DNA of 64,000 nt from Ostrinia nubilalis. Taxonomy: Eukaryota > Arthropoda > Insecta > Lepidoptera > Crambidae. Position numbers and translations under genes: made by a program. Positions 1 to 15,000 of the stretch are shown here, piece by piece. Numbering within the stretch: the stretch's first letter is position 1; each line of letters begins with the position of its first letter. The notes beneath the pieces are model-generated. The model made no database searches and was not told the DNA's origin. It saw only the letters and a list, made by a program, of their open reading frames with translations. The stretch is from assembly GCF_963855985.1 (NCBI RefSeq), contig NC_087092.1:10726001-10790000 (forward strand). The letters are read 5' to 3'.

Positions 1-66
1 TCGACGTCAAAATGTATGGACAAAATCGATAAAATGGCGTGAAAAGCTTATCGCGGCGCGCATCCT
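1..66. repeat. Half of a palindromic element cut by the window edge
   Basis: Reverse complement of the left half of the hairpin at 23782-23877: shares CACGCCATTTTATCGATTTTG-like sequence and GGATGCGCGCCGCGATAAG with minor changes. Confidence 0.6.
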
Positions 67-3000
67 AGTTTCGCTTAGTTAGGGATTAGATAGCGCTGAA
101 TAAAATGTCCAAGGTATATTATTTAATTATTTTATTGCACATTACCTTTATAATGATAGCGCGACACTGGTGATGGCTCACGCAGTGCCTGAGCGTGTGC
201 GTACACAGCAGCAGCAGGTTGTCTGTGTGCGTGCGCGACGCTAGCGCCGCCTCGCGGCAAGCTAGCGCGCACACCTCCGTGATCAGGTTGCGGCTACCCA
301 CGCACGTGGCCATCGATGACCAAGCTATAAAATTGTATAAGAATTAATTAGCTTCACAAGATATAAACAAGTGAGCGCCAAATCAATATCAATATGATTA
401 TAGTCTGGTCGCCGAGCACGTAGAATTTTGTCCAATGACCCCAAGCTACCCATCCTTATCGCTCGCGCGTAATTATATTGCTGTCGCGACTATGCGACGG
501 GCACCCGCAGTGAGTGTGCGAGCGCAACAGCAACATAATTACGCGTGGGCGATAAGGATGGGTAGCTTGGGGTCACTGGACAAAATTCTACGTGTTCGGA
601 GACCGGGCTTTAGATGAGTCTGCTTATTATAATGCAGTAACATTTCTCATGAATTTATTACTTGTCTAATCATACTGCTTTTTGATAAAGTAAATGTTGT
701 ATGTCATTTTCTTAACTCCTTCTCCCAGTGAAAACTCATAAAACTTTTTTTTGCTTTTAAAAAGCACTTTTACACTCTTTTAGTGAGATTAGATCTCGAT
801 AGAGAATTAGACCATGTATACAGGGTGGAAACGTTAAGTGATCTCACTCGATTATTTCTTAACTATACAAGATATTAAAAAACTGGTTACTGATCCTGAA
901 AGTGCTTAATGAGCTCTTTCAAACGGTACCAATAATAAGTTACAGAATAAACTGGATCTATCTGAAAATTCAATGTTTCCAGCTTCCATACTAAATGTAT
1001 GCCAGACACACAATATTAGAAGTGTAATTTTTTTAATTTAATAATAAATACTTAAAATAAACTCGTAAATTGGATTCTTATTTTAAATTATTAATGAAAA
1101 ACATTGGTTTTAGGCTTTACTTGCTATAATATTGTCAAGAGATGAGTGTCATGACTGTGGTAGTACCTACTAAATGTATGGAAGAAGGAAACATTGAATT
1201 TTTGGTTAGATCCAGTTTATTCTGTAACCTATTATTGATACCATTGGATAGAGCTTGTGAAGCACTTTTAGAATCAGTAATCAGTTTTACGATATCATAT
1301 GTAGTTTTTAAAATAATGTGACTTTACCAAATGTATGGAAGCTGGAAACATTGAAGTTTCGGATAGATCCAGTTTATTCTGTAACCTATTATTAATACCG
1401 TTTGATAGAGCTCATGAAGCACTTTCAGGATCAATAACTAGTTTATTGATATCTTGTATAGTTTAGAAATAATCGAGTGAGATCACTTATCGTTTCCACC
1501 CTGTATGTCTAGTATCTAGAGTCATAGATATTCCCAGGATAAATATCTGTAATCTAATCGCTCTACTTAGATTGGAATTAATGTGGTAATTGGCAAATTT
1601 TATTAAAAAAAAAACATCAAATATTATAATTCTGTTAGGGCTGATTTTTCAATCGTCGGATAACTTTTATCTGAAGAATAAAATTGTCATTTTGACATAT
1701 TTCCCACACTGAAACTGTCAATGTGCCAAACTTATTCTTCAGTTAAAAGTTATCCTATAATTGAAAAATCAGCCCTTAAAGAAGTATCGAAGATAAAAGA
1801 CGATCTTACCTTTAGGACATTCATTGGCAAAGTTGAACAACAGGTCAACCACCGCGCGCCGCAACTGCTCAGTCATCATGCACCACGCCCACAGCCGGTT
1901 CAGAGAGACCGCGATACCGGCCTCAGCGAACGACTCCTTGGACGCTGGGCACTCTACCATGGAGCTGTTGATGACTATGAGCAGCCAGTAGAGAATTCGG
2001 AGCGTTGGGTGCTGGAAATCGAAGATATAACAGTATATTAAATCATCATCAACATTTAGTTTCCACTACAGAAACATAACCCTTTTCAATTTGCCAAATG
2101 GAGATTTTAGCCTTCACTTCCTACGCAGGCCAGACGGAGAAGCTTGCTTCTCAACTCATCCAGGCCCAGGTTTATTTTTTAAGTACATTACGTAAAGTTC
2201 AAGCCGTCCAACTTAACAGATACTCGTAGATTATCAGCAGGCGCCCTACTGTCAAAACTTGTAGATACCAGCATGACAGCCACTCCTCACCCTAATGACT
2301 ATTGGAATCTACTACTTCACGTTGCAACCAATGTACCTTAGTGTGCCCTCTGTCTGGTTAAGCTCCTAGCTATCTAGAAACTTGACTTGATGTCTACATA
2401 CGTGGGCAGCCCGCGCCCGTGCACGGAGAACGCTCGGCTCTGCTCGCTTTCGGAGATAAGAGGAATGAACATAAGCGCATCCATCCAAGTGTCATCTAGC
2501 GTAGACACTACACATAACTTCTAGAACATTTACATACGTGGTTGGCGTTCTTGATGGTCTCTATCGGCTTCCCCAGTACGGAGAGGTGGTCGCGCACGGC
2601 TTGCAGCGTCAGCAACAGCATTGAAGGGAGCCCGCGGTGCACTGCGAACGCTCGGCTCCGCCCGCTTGCGCGATGATAGAAACTAATACACGCGCGTCCA
2701 TGGTTCACCTAGCGTAGACACTACATGATAACTTCTAGGTCATTTACATACGTGGTTAGCGTTCTTGATGGTCTCTATCGGCTTCCCCAGTACGGAGAGG
2801 TGGTCGCGCACGGCTTGCAGCGTCAGCAGCAGCGTCGAAGGAAGACCGCGATCTACTGCGAATGCTAGGTTCCACCCGCTTGCGCGATGATACAAAACTA
2901 ATACACGCGCGTCCATGGTTCACCTAGCGTAGACTAGTGTCTACGCGGTCTCTATCGGCTTCCCCAGTACGGAGAGATGGTCGCACACGGCTTGCAGCGT

Positions 3001-6000
3001 CAACAGTAGCGTCGAAGGGACCCCGCGGTGTACTGCGAAGGAGCGGCTCCACCCGCTTGCGCTATGATAGAAACTAATACACGCGTGTTCATGGTTGACC
3101 TAGCGTAGACACTATACATAATTTTTCTCTTCTTTACATACGTGGTTAGCATTTTTGATGGTCTCTATCGGCTTCCCCAGTACGGAGAGGTGGTCGCGCA
3201 CGGTTTGCAGCGTCAGCAGCAGCGTCGAAGGGACCCGCGGTGTACTGCGAAGGAGCGGCTCCGCCCGCTTGCGCGATGATAGAAACTAATACACGCGCGT
3301 CCATGGTTCATCTAGCGTAGACACTACATAACTTGTAGAACATTAACATACGTGGTTAGCGTTCTTGATGGTCTCTATCGGCTTCCCCAGTACGGAGAGG
3401 TGGTCGCGCACGGCTTGCAGCGTCAGCAGCAGCGTCGAAGGGAGCCCGCGGTGTACTGCGAATGCTCGACTCCGCCCGCTTGCGGAGAGTAGCGATGATA
3501 GGGATGAACACAAGCGCGTCCATGGGTCATCTAGCATGTAGAATAGAAAGATGCGTTATAATTAACTTGTTACTCTTATACAGAGGTTGCTATTTCGATA
3601 TTCTTAGACTTATTTTTGTAAACTCACTCGTAACACAATCATATTTAATAATTATTTACTTTAGCTGAAGGGCGTAATGGGAATATTTATTTATATCACA
3701 ACAAACTAGAAATCTATAAAGACACGATGCATCGACTGGCAAGTGAACTAGAGAAATTGATAGAAGAGGCGACACGGTTCCGATCCTGTATCGGTTAAGC
3801 TAGTTTACTTCTTCTATACATTCTATCCCTTACTCAGGTCCTGAATTTATTTATTACTTTACAAAATGCACTCTAACCTTGACTGCACTGAAACTTCTTG
3901 TTTTCCAGCGAGATCTTCCTGTACAGCCTAATCAATACTCTACAGAATTCTTCCGCCATATACTCTGGGCGGCAGTCATCTCTGGCACTGTCTCCGCCGC
4001 CGTTTCTTTCTTCCACTTCAATAGACGATGAAGTTGATTTCAGGTTATCGAAGAACTGAAGTCTGGACTCATCACGTGACTTGTCCACGTGACGCTTCTG
4101 AGTCATGGATTGGGTCAGTTGTGTCAAACAGAACAAGGCAGCGGCTTGGAGCTCTGAAAAAACAGTATACGAACATTATGCAACTGCCAAAGGAGCTTTT
4201 AACTTGTTATGTAATCTCGTTTATTGTGTTTAAAATTACTCATTTCGTTCCATGCGCCTGCAGTTAAGTAAAAAAATATAAGTAAAAATGTATATTTAAA
4301 ATTTTAATAAAAATTTGGAAGCAAATTATTAAAATTTTAATAAAAATTTGGAAGCAAATTATTAAAATTTTAAATATAAATTGTAAATCTTAAATAGTAT
4401 TACATGGGTTAGGAATAATTACAGTGGTCTGACTTTAATCCCCATAGGCTATTTCTTGAAACAATTAAATGTTTAATATCTCCAAAAGTAACAGAAGGTC
4501 TCAAAGAACATTTCCTGTAACTAAAACATGTAAGATCCACCTCAATATCCCCCATATTTTCTCCTACTACATCAATATTACTGTCTTAAATTAAAACGAC
4601 ATTGATAACTAATACTTAACATAATCGCATCCTACTTGTCAACTTACCAAGTTCATCGCCCTCCAGACACTGCAGCAGGAAGCAGAAGAAAGAAGTCAAT
4701 CGACTCCCGCGCACGTCTTCCCACACGCTGTCGGCGGCACCGCGCTCGCTAAGAAGCGACGCTAGCAACAGCAGAGCCTGCGTTCGCGCAGATATGCATT
4801 CTGCGTCCATTTCATCTAGAAAAGTACGGATAACATTGACAAGATGTATTTTATACGATACTTCTTCCACTTTATTTTGGTATGTGACACACTCTTTTAC
4901 GTTACGCTTTATAAGACTCTCTTTTTCTCTTATCGTGTGGGTAAGAACTTAGATTACAACCCTGGTTTGAAATATTGAACCGACATAGGCGTCTGAGATG
5001 ACTCAATCGAATCGACTGCTAAACGTGCCCTAAGAAACACGGAGTAGGGGACATTACCACCTCTCGTTCCCATCGCTGCAACTCCTGTGTAGCCAGGATT
5101 TACAGCTCGACGGCCAATAAAAACCCAAACAGTAAAGGTCAAGTTTGTCCCGGAGAAAGTTAAACTGTCATTGGACCCGCAAAGAAATTAATGAGAAGAA
5201 CATAGCCTAAAAAGTATAGTTGAGAAATAGTCTTGTAGACACAAATTTATGCTGCTATGATATTATTAAAAAGAAAAAAAATAATGAAAAGTATTTCAAA
5301 AGTGGTACTGTATTATAGTAAATAATATACATTAATAGTTTAATGACTGTAGAAAAATCGCGTTTATGTATAATAGAGATTAACGTTTTATATGTGAAAC
5401 AAATACAATTACGATAAAACATATGACTCAATTTGGAAGAATTTTAAATGAATTAATTTAATGGCCACGATGAAAATTATCAAATTCTTATCATTTAGGA
5501 TGTTTTTATCAAAATTATCAACAGTAAAAATTGGGTGAAAACAGAGCGTAATAAACGAAAGCAATAATTGACAAAATGTATTCTACGGGTAGTACTAATA
5601 CCTAAAATAGGTACTATTCCAAGAGATGATACATAGTTGAATAATCTTGATAAGTTTATTTATTTAGAGCGAAACTTCTGATAACACTATCTATATTTGT
5701 ATCTTGCGCTTATCGGGTATGACCAAGCTCGATTGCCCACCAAGATTTCTTATGCAAATACAAATATACTATTCTGATCTTCCTAAATAATCATCCTAGT
5801 AATTTCAAATCATTGGTATGAAGAACTGTTTTTTGCGAATCGTCACTTAATTTGACGAAAATTACATGATTTCAAATAATTCAAATGTAATCAATCATCA
5901 TAAGCGTATTACAGAGTAAACATCCTCAATGCAAGCCATTGAATCCAATAATAAAATCAAGTTTATAATTGTACAATTGCTTTGCTTAAAAGGCGTTGTA

Positions 6001-9000
6001 TTATTTTTTTAATATTTGTATTGAGCGGCAATTAATTGTAATTCAATGGGGTATATCACAATGACTGGTTTTGATCTATTGTGTTCCCCTCTATGTTGGA
6101 GTCTTGCCGCAGTATTTATTCATCTGGGGCGATAACTCTAACTTCATCTGCACTTCCAAAGCTATGTTAGCGTTTCTTTCGCTGGGCATCGCATGACTCA
6201 AATAGTACTATACTGAACACATTATAGTCCCTTACTGTACTTTGGTTTACCTAAAGGGCTAAGAAGGTGTGCATTCTGATCCTGCTGAATTCTTAGATTC
6301 TAGAAGGCGCTCCTATCATTGCTAAAACAAATGCTTGCTCAAAATTCATGCAAACGGTAAATAAACTTCAACAATGGGTGCTACAGCAAATGTGATCTGT
6401 TATGTATAAATTACCTTCTGGTAATGGCGTGAGCGTGAGCAGCATGTTATGCAGACAGTCCTTGGTTGAAGCGAGAGTTGCGCGTACGCAACGGTGCGAC
6501 GTCGCGGCGACTAGCGCGCGACACGACGCCGCCCGCACCCGATGTATATCGGTCTTGGGACCGTTTGATAGAGACGCGCACCTGGAATCACAAACCATTT
6601 TTTGACGATTAGATTATGGGTAATTAAACATGAATATTGAATTTTTTACACGAGATATAAGGAACGAGATATTAGCAAAAACTGAAAACGTCCAGACAGT
6701 TGATACAAGTTTTTCTTAATTTGGGACAAGATGGCGTGATGTAATTAAGGATCTGAAATATAAATATATTTCAGAGCGGAACTTCAAACCGGAAAATCAT
6801 TTTGTTTTTTTCATGTGTTTAATTAATTTATCAGTGTAATCTATGAAAGTTCACTCTAATGTTATTTATCTTATAGTTCTCAGAAGTCAAGGGACATCCC
6901 CGACAGTGTGTGCCCACTAGCGCATGAAACATAAGCGTTTGAACTAGGTACTCGTGCTTATTTATAAGCAAACATGCCTATCTGTAGCACCCTAAATCTC
7001 ATGCAATTTCCACTATCAAGTATCAAATATAATACCTAAAAAGCAGTCTGTAAAGTCCCTTCTCGTTCCAGGCTTGCACCGGTGCATGCGCAAAGGCGCT
7101 GACGTTATGCAGCATATCAGCTACTGCGCTCACTAGTGCCGCACTAGGAGGCGGCGCGCCACGGAACGAAGTCAGGGAGGGAGAAACGTGCACATCCCCA
7201 CATTTGTGCGAACGCACCTCGAGTTCCGTGAACCTTTCAAGCATGGACAAGGGCACGTTTGGCTCTGCAAATACATTAAGATTGTTAACTTAAAGAAATT
7301 TAAAACACATTAATGGCTGTAGTTCCATTAAAGTTACTAAGTAACGACTATTCCATTAACGCTTCATTTATTGAGCAAATTACTTCTGAAACAATTTATA
7401 AATGTTTATTTAGCAATACGGAACTACTAATAATTGGTTTTACTATGCATCGTGCATGTAATAAATTGAATTCAAAATTTTAATAGAAAAATTTTAGGTT
7501 TCGCAAAAACAATCCAAAAAACCGTTTGTTCTTAGCACAAACAAAACATACGTGATAAGCACATTCCTTAATCATTGTTGTGTTATCATAGTTTGATATA
7601 TGGCATATCGAGCCCGCAGCAATCTCCTTTGGCATACTCAAGTGAGATAAATGCACTCCCTGATCGGAACATGAAGCGCGAAAGATAATCATTTATGTCA
7701 GTAGATGCAAATCAGCTGAAACACCATAATCATTTGCGATTTTTTTTAAAATAAAAATAAAGCAACTCAAAAAAATAGTTACCTAGAGATTTTTCGTAAT
7801 CTTTCTCGTTGCAAAAGTCGACAAGTATTTCGATGCAGATGTCTAATATGTTATTAATTTTCAACTGGTCAAGACAATCGCTTTCTAAAACCTGAAAAAA
7901 ATACAAGACACATTTACGCAACATAGTAGAAAATTAAAGCAATTTGTGTAGAGATGCTGCTTTCCTACTTACTAAAATGTGTTGCGCGCAATAGCGTACC
8001 TTTTAGGTATACATACATATTAACGAAATCAGCGCACCTAAAAGGTTCGAGGAATAATTTAGATACGCTACATTAGATGCGCTTGAAACTCCGCGAGCTT
8101 CGAGGTATAAATACCTCAGATATCTTATTAGTTGATATTGCTGTAGGCGTAGGGGTTTCAGGGGTCTAACTAAATGATGAAAAGGCAAACTTTTTTCAAA
8201 TTATGTTTGTCTAAAAATATTAATAGCAACTGTAAACAATGTTGCGTTTGCTGTCTTGGTGTTCATCAAAAAAGAAAGACCTTCAAAGGTTATCACAGCG
8301 TTTAGTCAGTGTATTAGGAGTAACGACCCCGTGTTACTGCGTTTTAAATTGTTTACTCCCAAATCTCAGTCCTTTGTTCTAATTTAGGACAAAAGGATTG
8401 TAACAACGCAACATTTCTGGTTTTCTGGCATTACGCACAATAAAAAAAACTGATTTCATATTTTATATACATTGTGGTGTAAATATCTGGTAAAGAAAAC
8501 ATATTTTATTTTTGCGGATTAATATTATATTTGAGATTATGTTAAAATAGTACAATCCATATGTCATATTTTAAGTACCTAAAATGAAATAACTATTTCT
8601 TAATTACACAAAAATACTTATCAAGTAAACAATTATTTCTCATAGGTAGTCCAGTCAGACAATATTTGACGGGTAAAATAAGTACATATGAGTATAATTC
8701 GATCTAACAGATTTCAAGTACCTATTCCTCTACGAATTTATACATCTTTAAAACTTACGAAAACAAATACATAATTTACGTATCAATCCACGCATCAATT
8801 ATAAAAACTTCAAAACATTAATAGTTTTATCTAACACTAATTAACCCTTCATTTGGCAGTGATGCTTTTAAGCAACAACCACTTCAGTTCAGCAAAACAC
8901 TAGTAAATCGGTCGTCGACTGAGTTTTGAGTGATTTCATATTCATATTTCTGTCAGACGCCAAGATGACGCGCAATGAGAATAACAAAGACGGAAGTTTT

Positions 9001-12000
9001 ATGATTTTGTACTATTTTATCATCTCTAATTGTTTTTGTTTTGTCTAAATTTTATTCATAATAAATCAAACTAATCATATAAAGCAATATTTGGCGTAGA
9101 AACTGTGTTTTCTAATACATGACATGCTTCCGAACCTCGATGTTGCCTAGAAGCATCAGTGCCAAACATCCAACAAAATAAGTTTAGCTTTTTGTCAATA
9201 CAAAAGAGTATCAATACCCAATAAATCAATCATATATTGCATGAATAATGTTACAGAGATGGTATGGTAATTACTTTGGATGCAATTATGGACCCTGTAG
9301 GGCACAGCATTTTAGGAGAGAGGAAGAATTTGCTGTCTGTCTCTGTGTTGTCTGTCTTCACACTTATACCGCTGAACTGATTTAAGTGATAAACACATTT
9401 TTCTTGCGTTAAAGTCAACAACTATAGCAGATAACGGTAACATACCAGTTTCGGAAGCTAAAGAGAAAATAAAAAGCCAACCTTGGCTCGGCATATTGAT
9501 CGTGAAGTATGATGACATACGTCATCTATCAAATGTTGGTGAAAAAGGTCATTGTCGACTTTGCGAAAATGGCCAAAAAAAAGTTTAATGCATAAAATGT
9601 GAAATACGATTGATTTTTTTAAGATTTTCATATAAAAAAAAATAATTCTATAATATATCTCAATGTTTTATTTAAGTACCCCTATTTGGCAATGTGGTAA
9701 ATAAGCAACAATCGTTTTTCGCGAAAATACCAACCAAATATTTTTTTTACTATTTTTCTTAACTTTATTTGATAGTAACAATTAGGTCTAAATAGATTTT
9801 ATTGAAAAAATCAAACAATTTGTGTCTTGCCAAATGAAGGGTTAATAAGATTAGAGCTCTCGCTATATTTTATTTATGACGCATAACATAAATATCAATA
9901 AGGAAAACTTCAGTTAACTAAAGTGTATTTTTACTTTCAAACCTACACTTTGCCCCAACGCGCAGTGATAAAACCCATGACACCAAAACAGATTTAGAGG
10001 ACAAACATAGTAGATATTAAATTATTCTTGGTATAGTTTGACAGGAAACATTTAACTGTTTCGTATATCTGATGGTCTAATTTAATACTAATATTATAAA
10101 TGCGACAGAACTCTGTCTGTCTGTCTTGCTTTCACACTTTGGCATAGAGATAGTTTGAGTCCCGGGAAAGGACATAGGATAGTTTTTATCCCGGTTTTTG
10201 AAACAGGGACGCGCGCGATAAGTTTTTCTGTAACATACAAAACTCCACACGGGCGAAGCCGCGGGCGGAAAGCTGGTAAAAACCCGTGACAGAATTTTAA
10301 GATAAAATGGACGAGCATAACAGATTATACAAATCAAATTATTTTCTTAGAAATAGTTCTAGCAGCAAACCGCAACATACAGCTGGTTTACGGTGGTTTT
10401 ATTTAACTACCCACACACACACACACTTTATTATCGATATATTCTTAAGTACCACCAACTATTACAGCATCATTAACAGGCGTTCAATTATCGCTACTTA
10501 ACAAGTTATGTAAGTACTATTTAATTGGATTATAACATAACCTATAGCAATGATTTTACTTAAACAAAGAGCTCTATATTACATTATAACACTACAGAAG
10601 GTACAATATAACATGTCATTTTGATTCGATAAAGTTAGTGATATTTTCAATACTGATTAGAACGCTATCTCTCAATAAAGGTGCTACGTTATATACACAT
10701 GTAGGTATACATATAAGGCGATTTAGTAACTACATCTGAGAGAACATTAAAGATTTTTAATTAAAATTACTAACTTATTTCTAAAACTATAAGATGTTAA
10801 CGTTGTGAGGTAAATCGACGTAATATTTACTGGAAAGAACTTCCACAGCTGCATGCTTGGCTAGTTATTGTACCCATATCGAAATGCCTAACGAATTCTT
10901 TGTCTAATAATAAATTGTAATAGATGACTATGAACAAAACAAATTAAAGTAGGTAAAACGCGGATTACTTCACTAAAATAGTCATGTCCTCTAGCACATT
11001 CGATAGCACACGCAGCCATGCATGTAGTCGGCATAACTAATGATATCGCGTATCTGACTACGTGAACCGACGAACGAAGTGGAGATGCGAGATTATTGCA
11101 GACAATAAACCAAAGGCAATCAAACATTATTGAGCTACTTAAGCAACTAAAATATTTTCGATAATACCGCTAATCTTTTGCAAATATCTCGTATATCATA
11201 AAAGCCATTACGTATAAGTGGGAGGAGTATAATTTAATTAACTTCAGCAGGCACATGGTAGCTTGATTTGGTGATTAAGTACGTCCAACAACATTCACTT
11301 TTTTGTTCACGGAAATGCCAACAAATATGATATCACCGATATTGGAGATATTGTTTTGGTCTAGTTGTAAGTTATTTTTACTATATTAACATCACGAAGA
11401 GAGAGGTTTGAATCGCAGCCAAATGCCGCCCTTGTTCTTGAGCAAAACGCTCCGCGAGTCGTACTGAATGGAAGGCGTTGTCTTCGCGCACGGCTCCAGT
11501 TCAAAGGAGCTCAGCATAACGGCCAGTCCCGCTACCGCGGTCAGTACGGCGAAGCGGGCACCTACGAATTAAAATTTTCCAGTTTAAAATCGATGTTTTG
11601 TATTCCTGTAGGATATTCATTTATAAACAAAGTTAAACTTATTCGATTCTTTTAAATTGTTTACAATACAAAGAAAAACTAACGAACTGTTTTATTCGGT
11701 TCGATCACATCGGTGGTAATTGCAATTGGTAAATAATCACATGTTAAAATATTGTAAACAATGGCTTTGTTTCCGAAATTATTCGGATTCTCAACAACTT
11801 ACAACTGTTTCGTTTCATTTCTGAATCGTTGAATGCAATAATATTACAAAGCTCTTTGAAGTATTTGTAACCGTTAAAATGTAACGAATTTAACTTACCA
11901 GGGCAACTTCTCGGTCCTTCTCCAAACGCTACGAAGGCAGGAGGATTTAAATCATCTGCAAACCGGTCTGGGTCAAATTTATTCGGATTCGGGAAATATT

Positions 12001-15000
12001 CTGGATCCCTTTGAATGCAATATAGTGGTATGAGGACTGGGTCTTTTAATTTTATTTTTAAATCTGTCCCAGTAAGAACACATGGCGAGGTGCATAATCT
12101 GGTAGTAAGAGGTGTAGGAGGGTGCATTCGCAGCGTTTCCATCACAGCTTGCGTCGTCAAACGCATCGATGTTACCGCATCGTAATTCAACGAGCCGTGG
12201 CGTTCCATGCATTCCATTATCTCTTTCCTAATTCGGTCCTGTACATCCTTGTCTTTAGCCAACTCGTACAAACAAAACGATAAAGTTGTTGACGACGTTT
12301 CTAAGCCAGCCAGCATAAATATGAATGAATTCGACGTTATTAATTCATCTGTCATCTCGAATGCGTTGTCAGTTTTCTGCACATTTAACATCAGTTGCAG
12401 AAAATCATGTCGCTGAACGCCTGTAGTTCTTCTCTCTGTTAGAACTTGCTTGATGATCGTCGAGAAAAATGTTTCCACGTCTGGGGAATATGTCTTAAGA
12501 TTCAGGCATTTAAATAATCTCGGGAAAAACGCTCGACAGTACCGTTTCAGTATAGTAGCACGGTCAGCTCTAAACATTTTTGAGGACATTTTTAAAAATG
12601 GTGAATCAGGATCCTTGAGAGATCCAGGATCGACTCCGAACGCACAGCTTCCTATGACATCGGTCGTAAATCTACTCATTAACCTTGATATATCAACCTC
12701 TTCTAAAGATTCTGCGAGGAGAGTGTTTTTCAAAGATTGAGCACAGTCTGCAATGAGAGGGAACATAGCTTTCATCTTGGCAGAAGAAAATGTGGGAGTA
12801 ATTATTTGCCGCATCGCTTTCCACTCCGATCCACTCATATTCGCCAAATTTCTAAGTAGTGGTTCACGTCTAGTGTCTGTCGCCACCGACACGCGATCAC
12901 TAAAATTAGAAAACTCCTTAGAAAGTACGGTCTTTGCTATATCCAAATCAATCACCATCAGCGTCGGCCGGCGTGCTTGAAATATTCCCACATACTTTTC
13001 ATTTCTATATGTGTCATAGAAAAACTGCAGCATACTGGTATAAGTTTTTCGCATTGTTAAAACGGGTCCAAAGTTGCCGAAAATCGGGCATGGTTCTCTG
13101 TAAGGCACTTGTTTTTGTAGCCAATACTTGCGTCCTTTTGTAGTGTAATGGAAAATCGTCAATAGTAAGAGTAGGAAAACTATAAATGAGACGAGGTAGC
13201 ACGTTACACAGAACCACATCTTGAAACGAGTTATTTTATCACAGCTCCGTAAAAGCACTTGTTTGTCCAAATCTCAGTTTTTAATGAGATGTGATACACG
13301 GGGTCGTGCGATCATGCCGGCGTTTTTGTGTGAGTAAACAAAACGATAAGCACGCGCACTCGCCGCGGAACTAGAAGGTCGGCGCGCGCGCAACAGCTCT
13401 GCGCTGCGGTCAGTCACCAATTGAAGTGTATCGCCACAGAACGCCAAGATAAACCTAGCCCTAGTACTGCGCCGGCGCACTCAAGGCCGCGCTTGTTGAC
13501 GTGCGCTGCCCGTGACTCGAATATACCCGTACTCCGAACTTTACGGAGCCCATTGTATTCAGAAAGAATAAGTAATAGCGGGGATATTAAACATTCAAGC
13601 AAGTCACAGTGAGCTTGAGAATCTTGGAATCGAACGGATGTTTTTTAATGAGATTATAAACAATCGGATTTTATAGATGTCAGTACGAAAAATTTCTAAA
13701 TATGCTTATATTCATGAATCGTTATCCTTGACAACCTAATTTTAAGTAAATAACTTCATATCGTCGTTTATTAATTAAGTCAAATAGCCGCATCACTTGG
13801 TACATATTTGTGCATTAAAAAACGATGCGTTATATTTTCATAACATACAATGTCGAAGTTCAAACAGTTATGAGAACAAAAAAAGAACATACACACTCAA
13901 CTGTGGTTGATGCAACGACTATTGTTATATTAAACGTGTGCTAAAATGCCAATTGAATTGAACCATCAAATATAAATAACAATCGTCTAGATGTTTAGCG
14001 CTTGTTTTGATTTTTAAACAATGCGCGATATTTCACTGTTTACTAGCTGGCATTGACTGACCACTTTTCATAACAAGTTGCGGACCAACCACAAGAAATA
14101 CAATGTAATCAGAGCTACATAAAAAGCATCAGCGTGGTAATTTATTATGGATGTCCCACAGCCACTGCTTACGATTTTATGTTCTAGAGTCACATTGTTT
14201 CAAATTATACAGCGTGATGTTGTTCACAAATTGACAATGTAGGTGGTCCCAATCAAACTGTAATGTACCTACCAGTTACAATGTATGAATAATTCATGGT
14301 TTATTATTATTGTATGGGCGCGATAAATCGTAAAATAATAGTACAGTCATCTGTCCTTTTCTAATAATAAAACTTTGAATAGGTACTTGCAGAACAAATC
14401 AGTACACGCCACACAGGACTCCGATAAATGAATGAATCATTTGTTACAAACTGAATGAAAGTCCGGTCAGGGATGATATTTCATTTCAATTGATAACGAC
14501 ATAAATTACAAAATTCCAACGCTACGTTGTTACGAATATGGATAGTATGGTCATATCTATTGTAAGTGTACTTACTATGAATTATCTTTTTAATTCTAGT
14601 TAATTCTTACGTAAATATTTTACTATCATTGTAGATTTAGAAAATGTTTATCAGGCAAAATGTATAATCCGCATTCCATAGAATGACTACTCTATAGCCA
14701 TATGGCTATAAAGGAATTTTACAAGATGTTTGTTGTTTGTTTAAAAAAGTCGTGATCGAAAAAGTTATTTCCAAAACCCCAAATTTATTTAAGGTATCAG
14801 ATCAAAATAAATAGCTATTAATTTTATTAAAATACTGCTTATTATTGTCCAATAAAAACATTTAAATGAATGAAACATGAAACAAACACAAAGAAAAGTT
14901 GCGGTGGTTTATCACAGAAAAACATTATAAATAACTGCCTAAGTGTACTAATTAACTTCAAATAAATACGAGTCTAATAATATTGTTAGTGTGTGTGGAT

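Noticed and set aside
4816..4869. Longer version of rotatin exon 26 starting after AAATAAAG
   Set aside because: It remains possible because it is in phase, but it lacks a pyrimidine tract, while TTTTCTAG at 4815 is a strong acceptor in the same phase.
11744..11898. Extension of the P450 reading frame past the heme loop to a stop at 11744
   Set aside because: It reads through a strong GTAAGT donor into intron; the spliced form restores the conserved ARFA helix and the proper C-terminus.
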